Part shown: positions 6,535-13,917 of the stretch, piece after piece
Layout: each line of letters opens with the position of its first letter
How positions within the stretch are numbered: the stretch's first letter is position 1
IMG/VR virus record: IMGVR_UViG_3300025426_000055
Coordinates: 1-41,835 of that record
Origin: a virus
Strand: one strand, 5' to 3'
Length of the DNA: 41,835 bases
Program-made: the position numbers and the translations under genes
Notes under the pieces: model-generated
Told to the model about the DNA's origin: nothing
What the model saw: the letters and a program-made list of their open reading frames with translations, nothing else
Databases searched by the model: none

Positions 6535-8514
6535 ATGAATATTATTACCACAGACGAGCAACTGTCCGAGCTCGTTGAGTACTACCTATTACAAGATGCT
6601 TTTGTATTTGACGTTGAAACTATGGGCGATCACCGTGGAGACCCACGACAGAACCAAGTAGTGTGGATTGCCTTGGCTACTAATGGTCGCGTAGATGTTA
6701 TCCCTATGGGGCACCCTAACGGTGAATACCTACGCACTGAGTACCCTCTGCTTCCTTCTGCCCAAGACCGTATCATCAAGGGTTTACCCCTACGTCCTAG
6801 CGATTACAGCAAGGATGAGCGCAAGGCTACTAAGATTTTTGGTGAAGCCCCTGACCAGCTTATGGTGGGAGAAGTATTTAAGGCTCTAAAGCCTTTGTTC
6901 TTTAGTGACCTATTGAAGATCGGTCACAATCTTAAGTTTGATATCCAAAGCGTTTCAAAGTATATCGGTGGCCTACCTTCTAAGCCTTACGCCTGTACTC
7001 TTAACGCTGCTTTTATCCTAGATACTCGCAATAGCCGTCACCTAGGTTTAGATGACTGCTTGAAGCGCGAGTTTGATTACAACATGGTCAAGGGCGTCGG
7101 TGCTGAGATTGAGGCCCACACCTTTGATGACGTTGCTACCTACGCCGGACTTGACGCAGAGTGGACGTGGAAGCTTTGGAATAAGTACTCTCCTAAGCTT
7201 GACGAAGATAACGTGCGTGGAGTGTTTAGCCTAGAGATGGACGTGCTCTATGTAATTTCTAAGATGGAACTGCATGGTGCGGACATTGATGTAGAGGCTT
7301 TAAAGATTCTTAAGGTAGACCTAGAGTCTCAGTTAGAAACCACTAAGGCTGACATCTATCGTTTAGCTGGCAAGGCTTTTAACATTAACAGTGTTCCTGA
7401 GAAACAAAAACTACTCTTCTCTGCGAAGAAGGACGGTGGTCGCGGACTTCGACCTCGCGTTCTTACCCCGAAGGGCGTCACTAATAGCGAAAACGGTATC
7501 GCTCCCGTTATATCAGACTACTCGGTGTCTGAGCCTGCGCTAAAAGCATTCCAGGGCAAGGATGCTTTAGTTGACGCCCTTCTCAACTATTCCGACTTAA
7601 ACAAGTTGCTTACTACATATGTAATCCCATACTTAGGTGGAGACATTACACGCACTACTGGTGGCAAAGCAAAGACTGTAGCTAAGAAATCTCTGCTACT
7701 CAAGGGCCGGATTCACACAGACTTTATCCAGTATGGTGCAGATACCGGTCGCTTCTCAAGTCGCAACCCTAACTTACAGAATGTGCCTAACCCACGCACA
7801 GCTAACGGAAAAGCTATCCGTAATCTGTTTGTAGCTCCAGAGGGTCACCAGCTAGTAGTGGCTGACTATTCTCAGATCGAGCCTAGAATCCTCTCATCAT
7901 TCAGTAATGATAGGGTTTTATGTCAGAACTATGTTGACGGCGTAGATATCTATACAACCATTGGCGACACAGTTGGAATCACCCGCAGTGGTGCAAAGAC
8001 TTTGGTGCTAGGTATGATGTACGGTATTGGTCCTGAGAAGATCGCTACCTCTATTGGGGTCACTGGACGTGAAGCCAGAGACTTACTAGATAGCTTTGGA
8101 CGCAAGTTTCCTGCTATCTCTCAGTATAAGAGGCGTGTGGTAGCTGAGACCCGTAGGCGTGGTCCTGTTCCGTACGCCCTTACCTACATGAACCGACGTC
8201 GTTATCTACCCGACATGCTTTCCAGGGAAATGGGTAAGCGTGCTAGCGCAGAACGACAGGCGTTTAACACGGTTATCCAAGGTTCCGCAGCCGACCTAAT
8301 CAAGTTGGCTATGGTACGGGCAGAAGGTTTACTACCTGATAAGGCTGCCATGATCCTGACTATCCACGATGAACTAGTCACGGTTGCTCCAAAAGAGATC
8401 ATCGAAGAAACAGCAGCCGCTATTCGTGAGGCTATGGAAGGCATCAAAGCCTTGTCTATCCCTATGCTAGCAGATGTTAAAATTGTAGATAAATGGGGAG
8501 AGGCTAAGGACTAA
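6535..8514 (+). CDS. polA: Family A DNA polymerase (PolI-like, 3'-5' exonuclease plus polymerase)
   Basis: 659 aa. The N-terminal DEDD exonuclease shows FVFDVET (D26, E28), GHNLKFD and YAGLDAEWTW. The polymerase shows DTGRFSSRNPNLQNVPNP, motif A VVADYSQIEPRIL, motif B R484-x3-K488-x3-L492 within RSGAKTLVLGMMYG, and motif C TIHDELV. There is no 5'-3' exonuclease domain, as usual in phage enzymes. The residue equivalent to E. coli Phe762 is Leu492. It should be the phage replicase, working with the helicase, primase and ssDNA-binding candidate. CAGGAG precedes ATG 6535, downstream of an unusual hairpin (6479-6513). Confidence 0.95.
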   Translation: MNIITTDEQLSELVEYYLLQDAFVFDVETMGDHRGDPRQNQVVWIALATNGRVDVIPMGHPNGEYLRTEYPLLPSAQDRIIKGLPLRPSDYSKDERKATKIFGEAPDQLMVGEVFKALKPLFFSDLLKIGHNLKFDIQSVSKYIGGLPSKPYACTLNAAFILDTRNSRHLGLDDCLKREFDYNMVKGVGAEIEAHTFDDVATYAGLDAEWTWKLWNKYSPKLDEDNVRGVFSLEMDVLYVISKMELHGADIDVEALKILKVDLESQLETTKADIYRLAGKAFNINSVPEKQKLLFSAKKDGGRGLRPRVLTPKGVTNSENGIAPVISDYSVSEPALKAFQGKDALVDALLNYSDLNKLLTTYVIPYLGGDITRTTGGKAKTVAKKSLLLKGRIHTDFIQYGADTGRFSSRNPNLQNVPNPRTANGKAIRNLFVAPEGHQLVVADYSQIEPRILSSFSNDRVLCQNYVDGVDIYTTIGDTVGITRSGAKTLVLGMMYGIGPEKIATSIGVTGREARDLLDSFGRKFPAISQYKRRVVAETRRRGPVPYALTYMNRRRYLPDMLSREMGKRASAERQAFNTVIQGSAADLIKLAMVRAEGLLPDKAAMILTIHDELVTVAPKEIIEETAAAIREAMEGIKALSIPMLADVKIVDKWGEAKD

Positions 8515-8936
8515 TGTTTAGACGTAAGAAGAAAAGAAGGATTGAGGTAAAGCACATACCTCTGCCTATCCTCATCAGGCAAGCCATCTATGACTCTATG
8601 CTTGAACCATCAGAGGGTATTGCAGAGGCTATGGGATTGCCTCCTATCTCTGATGAGGTAGCTGAGATGGAAGTTGCTGCAAGTCAAAATCGTCTAGAAC
8701 GATTTGCAAGGCTTCTTCCCTTTATAGATTCGCATGCAGACATGTGTTCTCGAATCTGCACAGCGGCCTATCTTTTAGAAGATGATGGGGAACAATTAGA
8801 TTCCCTAGGAGATCTTGATATAGAGGGCATGACCAGCCTGTTCAGGGTTGTAGCTATCTCTTCAACCATCTCCTGCATATCAACATTATTTAATCTCGAG
8901 TTAATAGAATCAAAGGTGGAATCACATGGCGAATAG
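8514..8936 (+). CDS. Hypothetical helical protein
   Basis: The 140-aa product starts at ATG 8514, overlapping the polymerase stop (TAATG). It begins with a strongly basic tail (FRRKKKRRIEVK) and then is mostly helical with an acidic middle (LEDDGEQLDSLGDLDIEG). The hydrophobic stretch VVAISSTISCISTLFNLELI near the C-terminus (about 109-128) could be a buried helix or one membrane segment. No family is recognised. Position between polymerase and recA suggests a replication-associated accessory role, without direct support. Confidence 0.55.
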   Translation: MFRRKKKRRIEVKHIPLPILIRQAIYDSMLEPSEGIAEAMGLPPISDEVAEMEVAASQNRLERFARLLPFIDSHADMCSRICTAAYLLEDDGEQLDSLGDLDIEGMTSLFRVVAISSTISCISTLFNLELIESKVESHGE

Positions 8937-9321
8937 CGATTGGTGGTCTAAGAAGATGGGTGCTCCAGCAGCACCTCGTCAAGCCACTCCTCCAACAGGA
9001 CCTTCTCAACCGGTAATCTACACTCCTCCGGCACAGCAGCCAAACGTTCAGGTTAACTATGATCCTAATGCAGATCAGTTAACAACCAAAGCTCAGAGTG
9101 CTAAGCGTGCCGAGTATTGCCCTAACTGTTCTTCCGGCAATTACTTTGCCCCTCTAGGTACTCAGCGTATGCGATGCTACGACTGTGGCTACCCAGTAAT
9201 GCAGTCTGGTTCCGGTGCCGGTCTTCCTAGTGGAAGCGGAGGAGCTACAGCTACTCCAGCTAAGCAAGTAGGACAAAGTGGCGGGTTTAATCCAAACATT
9301 ATCGTAGATAGGATCGGTTAA
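8926..9321 (+). CDS. Zinc-ribbon protein with Pro/Gly-rich flanks
   Basis: 131 aa, ATG 8926 behind AAAGGTGGA and overlapping the previous gene by 11 nt. A central zinc ribbon (YCPNCSSGNYF ... MRCYDCGYPV, about residues 64-89) is flanked by a Pro/Gln-rich N-terminal linker and a Gly/Ser-rich C-terminal linker, both probably disordered. The layout suggests a small adaptor that binds nucleic acid or a protein through the ribbon. It is coupled to recA by a TAATG overlap. No defined family is recognised. Confidence 0.65.
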   Translation: MANSDWWSKKMGAPAAPRQATPPTGPSQPVIYTPPAQQPNVQVNYDPNADQLTTKAQSAKRAEYCPNCSSGNYFAPLGTQRMRCYDCGYPVMQSGSGAGLPSGSGGATATPAKQVGQSGGFNPNIIVDRIG

Positions 9322-10382
9322 TGACAATGACAATCAATTCAGACGCACTCAAGGTTGTAGCCCTGCTTAACAAGAAGCTTGGTCCTAACACCGTAGTTGC
9401 CGCTAGCGATGTGGTTCTCAACCCACGTATTACCTCAGGCTCCTTAACCTTAGACGTAGTGCTTGGCGGAGGCTGGGCTATGAACCGTTGGGTAGAGCTT
9501 ATTGGTGAGGCTTCTCATGGTAAAACAGCTATTGCCTTGCGCACTATCGCAGCTAATCAGAAGATTAACCCAAACTTCACAGCTGTATGGATTGCAGCAG
9601 AAGACTTTGACTCTAAGTATGCAGAGCTTTGTGGCGTGGATACTGAACGGGTCATCCTTGTAGAAACTAACAATATGGAGGACGCCTATGAAGCGGTCAT
9701 TAAGTTCATGGAAAGTAAGTCCGTGGATATGGTTGTTATTGATTCTCTTCCTGCCCTGGTTCCTGGAGCGGAAGACGAGAAAGAAATGGATGAGTTCACG
9801 GTAGGACGCGGTGCTCTAATCACCAATAAGTTCTTCCGTAAGGTTGCCTCAGCAACTAAAAGAGATTTGATTGAGTCAGAACGCCCAGTCTTGGGCATGA
9901 TGATCAACCAATACCGTATGAAGATCGGCGTCATGCATGGCGATCCTCGTACAACCCCAGGGGGTCTTGGCAAAGACTATGCCTACAGTATCCGTTGCGA
10001 AGTAAAGCGTGACGAATGGCTCGAGGTAGGCACCGGACAAGAGAAGCGTCGTGTGGGGCAGACGATTCGCGTCCGTACTATTAAAAACAAGACCTACCCT
10101 CCACAGCAGACAGCCTACCTCGACTTCTACTTCTCCGATGGTGGACCTATTGATGCGGGTAATTACGACTCTGGAAAAGAGATCGTAGCCCTCTCAATCC
10201 TCAACGGCATCGTAGAACGTCGTGGTGGCTGGATGTACTATAATGATCGTAAGTGGCAAGGCTCTCAGGCTCTCATTGACTCTATCCGTGAAGAGATTGA
10301 CTTAAAGGAAGAACTAACCGCAGCGGTTATGGATACCTTGAAGTCTTCTCCAGTACTGATGATGAGTTCTGATGAAGAGTGA
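9321..10382 (+). CDS. recA: RecA-family recombinase
   Basis: 353 aa, close to bacterial RecA length. It has SGSLTLDVVLGGGWAMNRWV leading to the Walker A GEASHGKT (62-69), the Walker B strand VDMVVIDSLPALVP and MMINQYRMKIGVMHGDP in the L2-like position, followed by the TTPGGLGKDY segment characteristic of RecA (TPGGxALKF). The E. coli PESSGKT loop is altered to EASHGKT, as in divergent phage RecAs. It should form filaments on ssDNA for strand exchange, with the two resolvase-like nucleases and the Cas4-like nuclease encoded just after it. Confidence 0.9.
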   Translation: MTMTINSDALKVVALLNKKLGPNTVVAASDVVLNPRITSGSLTLDVVLGGGWAMNRWVELIGEASHGKTAIALRTIAANQKINPNFTAVWIAAEDFDSKYAELCGVDTERVILVETNNMEDAYEAVIKFMESKSVDMVVIDSLPALVPGAEDEKEMDEFTVGRGALITNKFFRKVASATKRDLIESERPVLGMMINQYRMKIGVMHGDPRTTPGGLGKDYAYSIRCEVKRDEWLEVGTGQEKRRVGQTIRVRTIKNKTYPPQQTAYLDFYFSDGGPIDAGNYDSGKEIVALSILNGIVERRGGWMYYNDRKWQGSQALIDSIREEIDLKEELTAAVMDTLKSSPVLMMSSDEE

Positions 10383-10689
10383 GGGTCAGAAGCAGTCTCT
10401 AAAGCATGAAAAGCGTTTAGAGAAAGTAGCAGGCGGCAAGCGCAACGCCGCATCTGGTGCTTTTTGGTCTCGTAAGGGGGACGTCAGAACAGACGACCTC
10501 CTTATCGAGCACAAGTGGACCGGTAAGAAGTCGGTAACAATCAAGTCAGAAGTACTTGAGAAGATTACCAAAGAAGCAATTTTGGATAGCAGAATGCCTG
10601 TACTGGGTCTGCATCTCGATGGTGAAAACTACGTGGTACTACTGGAGGAGGATTTTTTTGAACTGCGTAACGCAGTAAGAGGTGAGTAG
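10372..10689 (+). CDS. PD-(D/E)XK Holliday-junction-resolvase-like nuclease (first of two)
   Basis: 105 aa, ATG 10,372 overlapping recA by 11 nt. The pattern GKRNAASGAFWSRKGDVRTD followed by DLLIEHKWT has the spaced Asp (GDV) and E-x-K (EHK) of a PD-(D/E)XK nuclease core, followed by a helix (EVLEKITKEAILDSRMP) and a strand (PVLGLHLDGENYVVL). Short basic proteins of this design in actinophages are generally taken as Holliday junction resolvases. Directly following recA supports a recombination role, cutting branched DNA before packaging. Not related at sequence level to the second one at 12.76 kb. Confidence 0.65.
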   Translation: MKSEGQKQSLKHEKRLEKVAGGKRNAASGAFWSRKGDVRTDDLLIEHKWTGKKSVTIKSEVLEKITKEAILDSRMPVLGLHLDGENYVVLLEEDFFELRNAVRGE

Positions 10690-11060
10690 TGCCAAACAAA
10701 TATGACCCGCCATGGACTTGGAGATATGATGCCAAGTGTCGGGGAGAAGATACAGAGATGTTCTTCCCACCCAGAGACAAACATCTATACAAGCCCATAG
10801 CGGATAAGGCTAAGGCAATCTGTTGGGGCAAGGATGGTAGACCTCCTTGTCCGGTAAGAAAAGAATGCCTTAAAGAAGCACTCGTAAACGAGGAGCTTCA
10901 TGGGATTTTTGGTGGACTATCACACCGAGAACGTAATGCGGTAGAACGCAAGATGCGTAAACAAGGTGTCACTCTTGATGAGTGGCTAGAGCTGGAGGGC
11001 AAATATGGCGGGAAAGCCGACGACAATTCCGAGCAAGGATCTAAAGGCGTTTCTAAATAG
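10689..11060 (+). CDS. whiB: WhiB-family regulator with an expanded cluster motif (second of three)
   Basis: 123 aa with a GTG start at 10,689 overlapping the previous stop (TAGTG), behind AGAGGTGAG. C17, C45, C54 and C60 supply four cysteines, and GIFGGLSHRER is the WhiB glycine turn and basic helix. In canonical WhiB the second and third cysteines are CxxC; here they are separated by eight residues (ICWGKDGRPPCPV), a six-residue insertion. The C-terminal tail is longer than usual and acidic/basic mixed. It would sense redox or NO and modulate transcription, if the cluster still assembles. Confidence 0.88.
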   Translation: MPNKYDPPWTWRYDAKCRGEDTEMFFPPRDKHLYKPIADKAKAICWGKDGRPPCPVRKECLKEALVNEELHGIFGGLSHRERNAVERKMRKQGVTLDEWLELEGKYGGKADDNSEQGSKGVSK

Positions 11061-11877
11061 TAACAAGCGCGAGAGCAGGTTGCTTGGTGCCCTAGAGCGT
11101 CACGTACTTGCACAGCCGTTTGATGAGCGAGATCAGTCTTATATCCATCCCTCAGATATTATCAAGCAAGAGTGGTGCGCCCTTGCTCAGTATCATGCCA
11201 TCAAGGGAAACTACATTGAGACTCGTGACAAGACAACCCTGCGCCTAGCATCTATCTTTGCTGAAGGCCACACCATCCACGCCAAGTGGCAGAACTGGTT
11301 TAGAGAGATGGGCGTACTTTACGGTATGTGGCACGGTCCCACAGGTAAAGGTTGGGACCTGTCGTCTAACAATGTAGACATTGAAGATGAGTACCTAGAG
11401 GTTCCCTTACGTAGCGACAAGTATATGATGCGTGGGCATGCCGATGGATGGATCAAAGGCCTAGGAGATGATTGCCTCATTGAGATTAAGTCTATTGGTA
11501 CAGGCACTATCCGCATGGAGATGCCTGCCCTAATGGCTCAATACAATAATGATATTGATGTGGTGTGGAAGAACATCCGCACCCCTCTTCGCTCCCACCA
11601 GTTGCAGGGTCAGGTTTACCTACACCTTTGCCATCTGATGGTGGAAGAGGGTTTGCTTGAGACTGCTCCAGAGGAGATTGTATTTCTTTATGAGCTTAAA
11701 GCTAACCAAGAATATAAAGAGTTCGTAGTAAAATACAATCCAGACTACACAGCTGAGATCTTTGATAAAGCTAGAGATGTAGCCTGGGCTGTAGAGAACA
11801 ACAGGGAGCCTGTATGTAACCAGGATCCTGTTAAGGGGTGCAAGCGTTGCGCTCCATTTAGGGGGGAAAACAAGTGA
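11005..11877 (+). CDS. Cas4/RecB-like PD-(D/E)XK nuclease with probable Fe-S cluster
   Basis: 290 aa, ATG 11,005 overlapping the whiB gene by 56 nt. Motif II MRGHADGWI (Asp), motif III LIEIKS (E-x-K) and the RecB motif Q-x3-Y (QLQGQVYLHL) are in order. Cysteines C58 near the N-terminus and C271, C279, C282 at the C-terminus are placed like the 1+3 iron-sulphur ligands of Cas4/AddB-type nucleases, though the C-terminal spacing differs from Cas4. It should resect DNA ends, supplying ssDNA for RecA. No cas1/cas2 or CRISPR array is present, so a recombination role is preferred to adaptation. Confidence 0.75.
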   Translation: MAGKPTTIPSKDLKAFLNSNKRESRLLGALERHVLAQPFDERDQSYIHPSDIIKQEWCALAQYHAIKGNYIETRDKTTLRLASIFAEGHTIHAKWQNWFREMGVLYGMWHGPTGKGWDLSSNNVDIEDEYLEVPLRSDKYMMRGHADGWIKGLGDDCLIEIKSIGTGTIRMEMPALMAQYNNDIDVVWKNIRTPLRSHQLQGQVYLHLCHLMVEEGLLETAPEEIVFLYELKANQEYKEFVVKYNPDYTAEIFDKARDVAWAVENNREPVCNQDPVKGCKRCAPFRGENK

Positions 11878-12353
11878 GCATCAGCACTAAAGTAGTAGAG
11901 GCTCTCAATGAACTTGGGTTTGCTTTAACACCAAAGCCAGAGTACGAGATCCCATCACTTCCCAGAGATATAACTGAGCTGGATGACGAAGCCCTTATGG
12001 ACTTATTCGTTCAGTACACTCAGTGGAACGACCACCTAGCCGGAGCTTTTGCTATAGCTGTGGTTAATGAACGTGAGGCCGATAGCGCTCTAAAGAATGC
12101 CGAAGCTGTAGCGTTGCTTAGTAACTGGACCGGAGCTAAAGGAGACAGAGTAACCTTAGTAAAGGCTCAGATTCAAGCGTCGGAGGCTATCCAGGATCTA
12201 ATCTATGATTACGATACTAAGTACGCTTTCCGTAAGCTAATTGAAACTAGAACTCAAAACATTGAGAGGGATGCCAACGTGGTATCTCGTGAACTTACCC
12301 GCCGTACATCGGATGGCGGATTACGATCAAGACAGAGGAGGTATACAACATGA
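11874..12353 (+). CDS. Hypothetical helical protein in the recombination cluster
   Basis: 159 aa with GTG start at 11,874 overlapping the nuclease stop (GTGA), behind AGGGGGGAA. After an N-terminal segment with TELDDEALMDLFVQYTQWND, almost the whole protein is long amphipathic helices (about 55-140) rich in Ala, Glu and Arg, ending in a basic tail (RELTRRTSDGGLRSRQRRY). A DNA-associated coiled-coil or recombination mediator is possible from context, but no family is recognised. Confidence 0.55.
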   Translation: MSISTKVVEALNELGFALTPKPEYEIPSLPRDITELDDEALMDLFVQYTQWNDHLAGAFAIAVVNEREADSALKNAEAVALLSNWTGAKGDRVTLVKAQIQASEAIQDLIYDYDTKYAFRKLIETRTQNIERDANVVSRELTRRTSDGGLRSRQRRYTT

Positions 12354-12649
12354 CAGGTTGCTATGAATGCGACGGAGAAGGTTGGGTTGACGAAGGAAAT
12401 CTAGTTATCTGCGATGCCTGTGATGGTTATGGAGATGATTGGGACGAGGCAGATGATGATTATCTGTCAGAAGAAGAGGAAGACTACCTAGCGGAATATA
12501 TCCAAAAGATTCTTAACCATAGGGGTTTTGTAACACTCTTTACTTTAGACTTTGAAAATAAAACTTCATATAGAAACATCTACTTCCAGTGGCGTAGTCG
12601 TAAGTGGTTGCTTCTAAAACTTCCAACAAATAAGAGGTTTTTTCTATGA
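12350..12649 (+). CDS. Small acidic protein with DnaJ-type CxxCxGxG zinc motif
   Basis: 99 aa, ATG 12,350 overlapping the previous stop (ATGA) behind AGAGGAGG. The N-terminus has CYECDGEGW and CDACDGYGD, two CxxCxGxG repeats like a single DnaJ zinc module, followed by a very acidic stretch (DEADDDYLSEEEEDYLAEYI). The C-terminal 45 residues are basic and aromatic, and end in KRFFL. The role is unknown; CxxCxGxG modules bind proteins or RNA. Confidence 0.6.
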   Translation: MTGCYECDGEGWVDEGNLVICDACDGYGDDWDEADDDYLSEEEEDYLAEYIQKILNHRGFVTLFTLDFENKTSYRNIYFQWRSRKWLLLKLPTNKRFFL

Positions 12650-12780
12650 GCACAGAAGGTAAGTGGGAACAATTATCTTTGTTTAGCGATGAGGAGTTAG
12701 GCATTGAGCCTCAGACTCTTCCTATGGCAAACAAAAAATGTTGCGAGGAGTGTACCTGTGAGCAATCCAGCCAAGGCTAA
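12646..12780 (+). CDS. Tiny cysteine-rich protein (44 aa)
   Basis: ATG 12,646 overlaps the previous stop (ATGA), supporting translation by coupling, behind AAGAGGT. The product ends with KKCCEECTCEQSSQG, four cysteines within seven residues, which could bind zinc or an iron-sulphur cluster. The next gene starts inside its 3' end. The gene is short and rests on coupling and the cysteine cluster only. Confidence 0.45.
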   Translation: MSTEGKWEQLSLFSDEELGIEPQTLPMANKKCCEECTCEQSSQG

Positions 12781-13096
12781 GGGCAGCGGTGCAGAGCGTG
12801 CTGTAGTGGCGTGGCTCAAGCAATGGTTTCCCTACGCAGACCGTAGGCTAGCTGGGGCTACCCTTGATAAAGGGGATGTCTCAGGTATCCCAGGAGTAAC
12901 CATCGAGATCAAGAACCATGCAACCATGAAGTTATCTGAGTGGGTCAAGGAGCTTGAGACTGAGATGAAGAACGACGGGGCCTGGACTGGAGTGGTTATC
13001 CATAAGAAAAAGGGAACCACAGATGTGGGCCAGTGGTACGCCACAATGCCTGCTTCAGTCTGGGTTGACCTCCTGGGTAGGGGACTAAAGAATTAG
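12758..13096 (+). CDS. Hjc-like Holliday junction resolvase (second PD-(D/E)XK nuclease)
   Basis: The frame is open upstream to 12,704, but GTG 12,758 has GAGGAG eight bases before it and gives the family-like start SNPAKAKGSGAERAVVAWL. The 112-aa product has E (in GAERAV), D (GDVSGIPG) and E-x-K (VTIEIKNH), in the order of archaeal Hjc and VRR-NUC-type nucleases, and a C-terminal strand/helix (GVVIHKKKG, QWYATMPASVWVDLL). It should cut four-way junctions or other branched DNA during replication and packaging. Two different resolvase-like nucleases lie within 2.4 kb. Confidence 0.72.
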   Translation: MSNPAKAKGSGAERAVVAWLKQWFPYADRRLAGATLDKGDVSGIPGVTIEIKNHATMKLSEWVKELETEMKNDGAWTGVVIHKKKGTTDVGQWYATMPASVWVDLLGRGLKN

Positions 13097-13183
13097 GGGC
13101 TTATAGACGTACTGACGGCCGTTTAAAGGGTATTGTAGGACCAGGTGGGCGACCTAAAAATCGAACCTAAAGGACTACAAATC

Positions 13184-13462
13184 GTGACTGAATCAACAGA
13201 AGAAAAGTTCCTACGCGTAGGCGCAGGATCTAATGCACAATCAGTGGGCTCAGCTATTGCCCACGCCCTATATGAAAAGCCTGAAGTACGCCTACGGGCA
13301 GTAGGCGCCTCAGCAGTAAACCAGGCGGTTAAAGCAATTGCCATCGCAAGTGGCTACGTGGCACCAAGAGGTATGAACCTGAGCTGTCGTCCAGGATTTA
13401 CTACGGTAGATTCACGGGATGGACAGATTAGCGCGATTGTCTTTACAATCACCGCAAATTAA
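13184..13462 (+). CDS. spoVS: SpoVS-family protein
   Basis: 92 aa from GTG 13,184, with AAAGGA eight bases upstream; a start at GTG 13,145 would add 13 residues. The sequence follows stage V sporulation protein S closely: FLRVGAGSNAQSVGSAIAHA, VRLRAVGASAVNQAVKAIAI, ASGYVAPRGMNLSCRPGFT and a final strand ISAIVFTI. SpoVS (about 86 aa) is a small Alba-like protein that affects septation and sporulation timing in Bacillus; related proteins occur in many bacteria. Its presence beside WhiB and BldC homologues suggests the phage handles host development or division. The phage function is not known. Confidence 0.88.
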   Translation: MTESTEEKFLRVGAGSNAQSVGSAIAHALYEKPEVRLRAVGASAVNQAVKAIAIASGYVAPRGMNLSCRPGFTTVDSRDGQISAIVFTITAN

Positions 13463-13500
13463 TATAAGATTTGAGATGAGATCTCACCTCTAACAGTTAG
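13442..13500 (+). promoter_or_regulatory. Promoter with overlapping palindromic operator
   Basis: TTTACA (13,442-13,447), a 17-bp spacer and TAAGAT (13,465-13,470) form a sigma70-like promoter at the end of the SpoVS gene. The 10-bp palindrome TGAGATCTCA (13,477-13,486) sits on the predicted start point, and a second dyad CTAACaGTTAG (13,490-13,500) follows before ATG 13,509. This is a plausible repressor site; the regulator is unknown. Confidence 0.45.
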
Positions 13501-13508
13501 GTACCAAC

Positions 13509-13856
13509 ATGGCAAAGTCAGATATCGATGTTGCAGTAGCAGCGGGTAACACTCAGGGACGTCAAGTCGAAGGTCCTGGAGTTTCATTTACCAACGCTTC
13601 TGGAGCAGCATCAGCAAACACAAAGCTCGAGCCTCGCAATGATGTGCAGGCTGGAGACCCAACAGCTGCAGGAACTCGCGTAGCACGTCCAAACCGTCCT
13701 ATGTCCGCAGCTGAGCGCAATGGTGCAGCACATACCATTGTGACTTCAATTGTAAAGCAGAACGAACCATCAGCAGGAGCAACACTAGCAAACGCTAGGG
13801 TTATTCCAGCAGCTACAAAGCGTAGCTTCTCAGGTGGAATTGATTCTTCTTACTAA
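13509..13856 (+). CDS. Ala/Gly/Thr-rich low-complexity protein, unknown function
   Basis: 115 aa dominated by Ala, Gly, Ser, Thr and Asn, with few hydrophobic core residues, so probably disordered or assembled only with partners. One regular segment, MSAAERNGAAHTIVTSIVKQ (about 65-84), looks like a helix. Its own promoter and operator-like palindrome lie directly upstream, and a second promoter follows, so it may be a single-gene transcript made in quantity. Ribosome site is weak (GTTAGGT). No family recognised. Confidence 0.55.
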   Translation: MAKSDIDVAVAAGNTQGRQVEGPGVSFTNASGAASANTKLEPRNDVQAGDPTAAGTRVARPNRPMSAAERNGAAHTIVTSIVKQNEPSAGATLANARVIPAATKRSFSGGIDSSY

Positions 13857-13881
13857 TCTGTGGTAATATATTTAATAGGGG
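13840..13881 (+). promoter_or_regulatory. Promoter, copy 2 of the repeated box
   Basis: TTGATT (13,840-13,845), 18-bp spacer, TAATAT (13,864-13,869). The box 13,858-13,881 is identical to copy 1 over CTGTGGTAATATATTTAATAGGGG (quoted in two parts: CTGTGGTAATAT and ATTTAATAGGGG). The predicted start (about 13,875) coincides with the first bases of the hairpin at 13,872-13,901. Confidence 0.65.
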
Positions 13882-13901
13882 TCTTTATAGGCCCCTATTA
13901 A
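13872..13901 (+). promoter_or_regulatory. 5'-end hairpin of the transcript from the copy 2 promoter
   Basis: TTAATAGGGG (13,872-13,881) and CCCCTATTAA (13,892-13,901) form a perfect 10-bp stem with a 10-nt loop, followed by AAAGGGGGGG and ATG 13,918. There is no T-run after it. Since the left arm is the tail of the promoter box, the hairpin would sit at the very 5' end of the message and may protect it or set ribosome access. Confidence 0.55.
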
Positions 13902-13917
13902 GTAAAGGGGGGGCACT

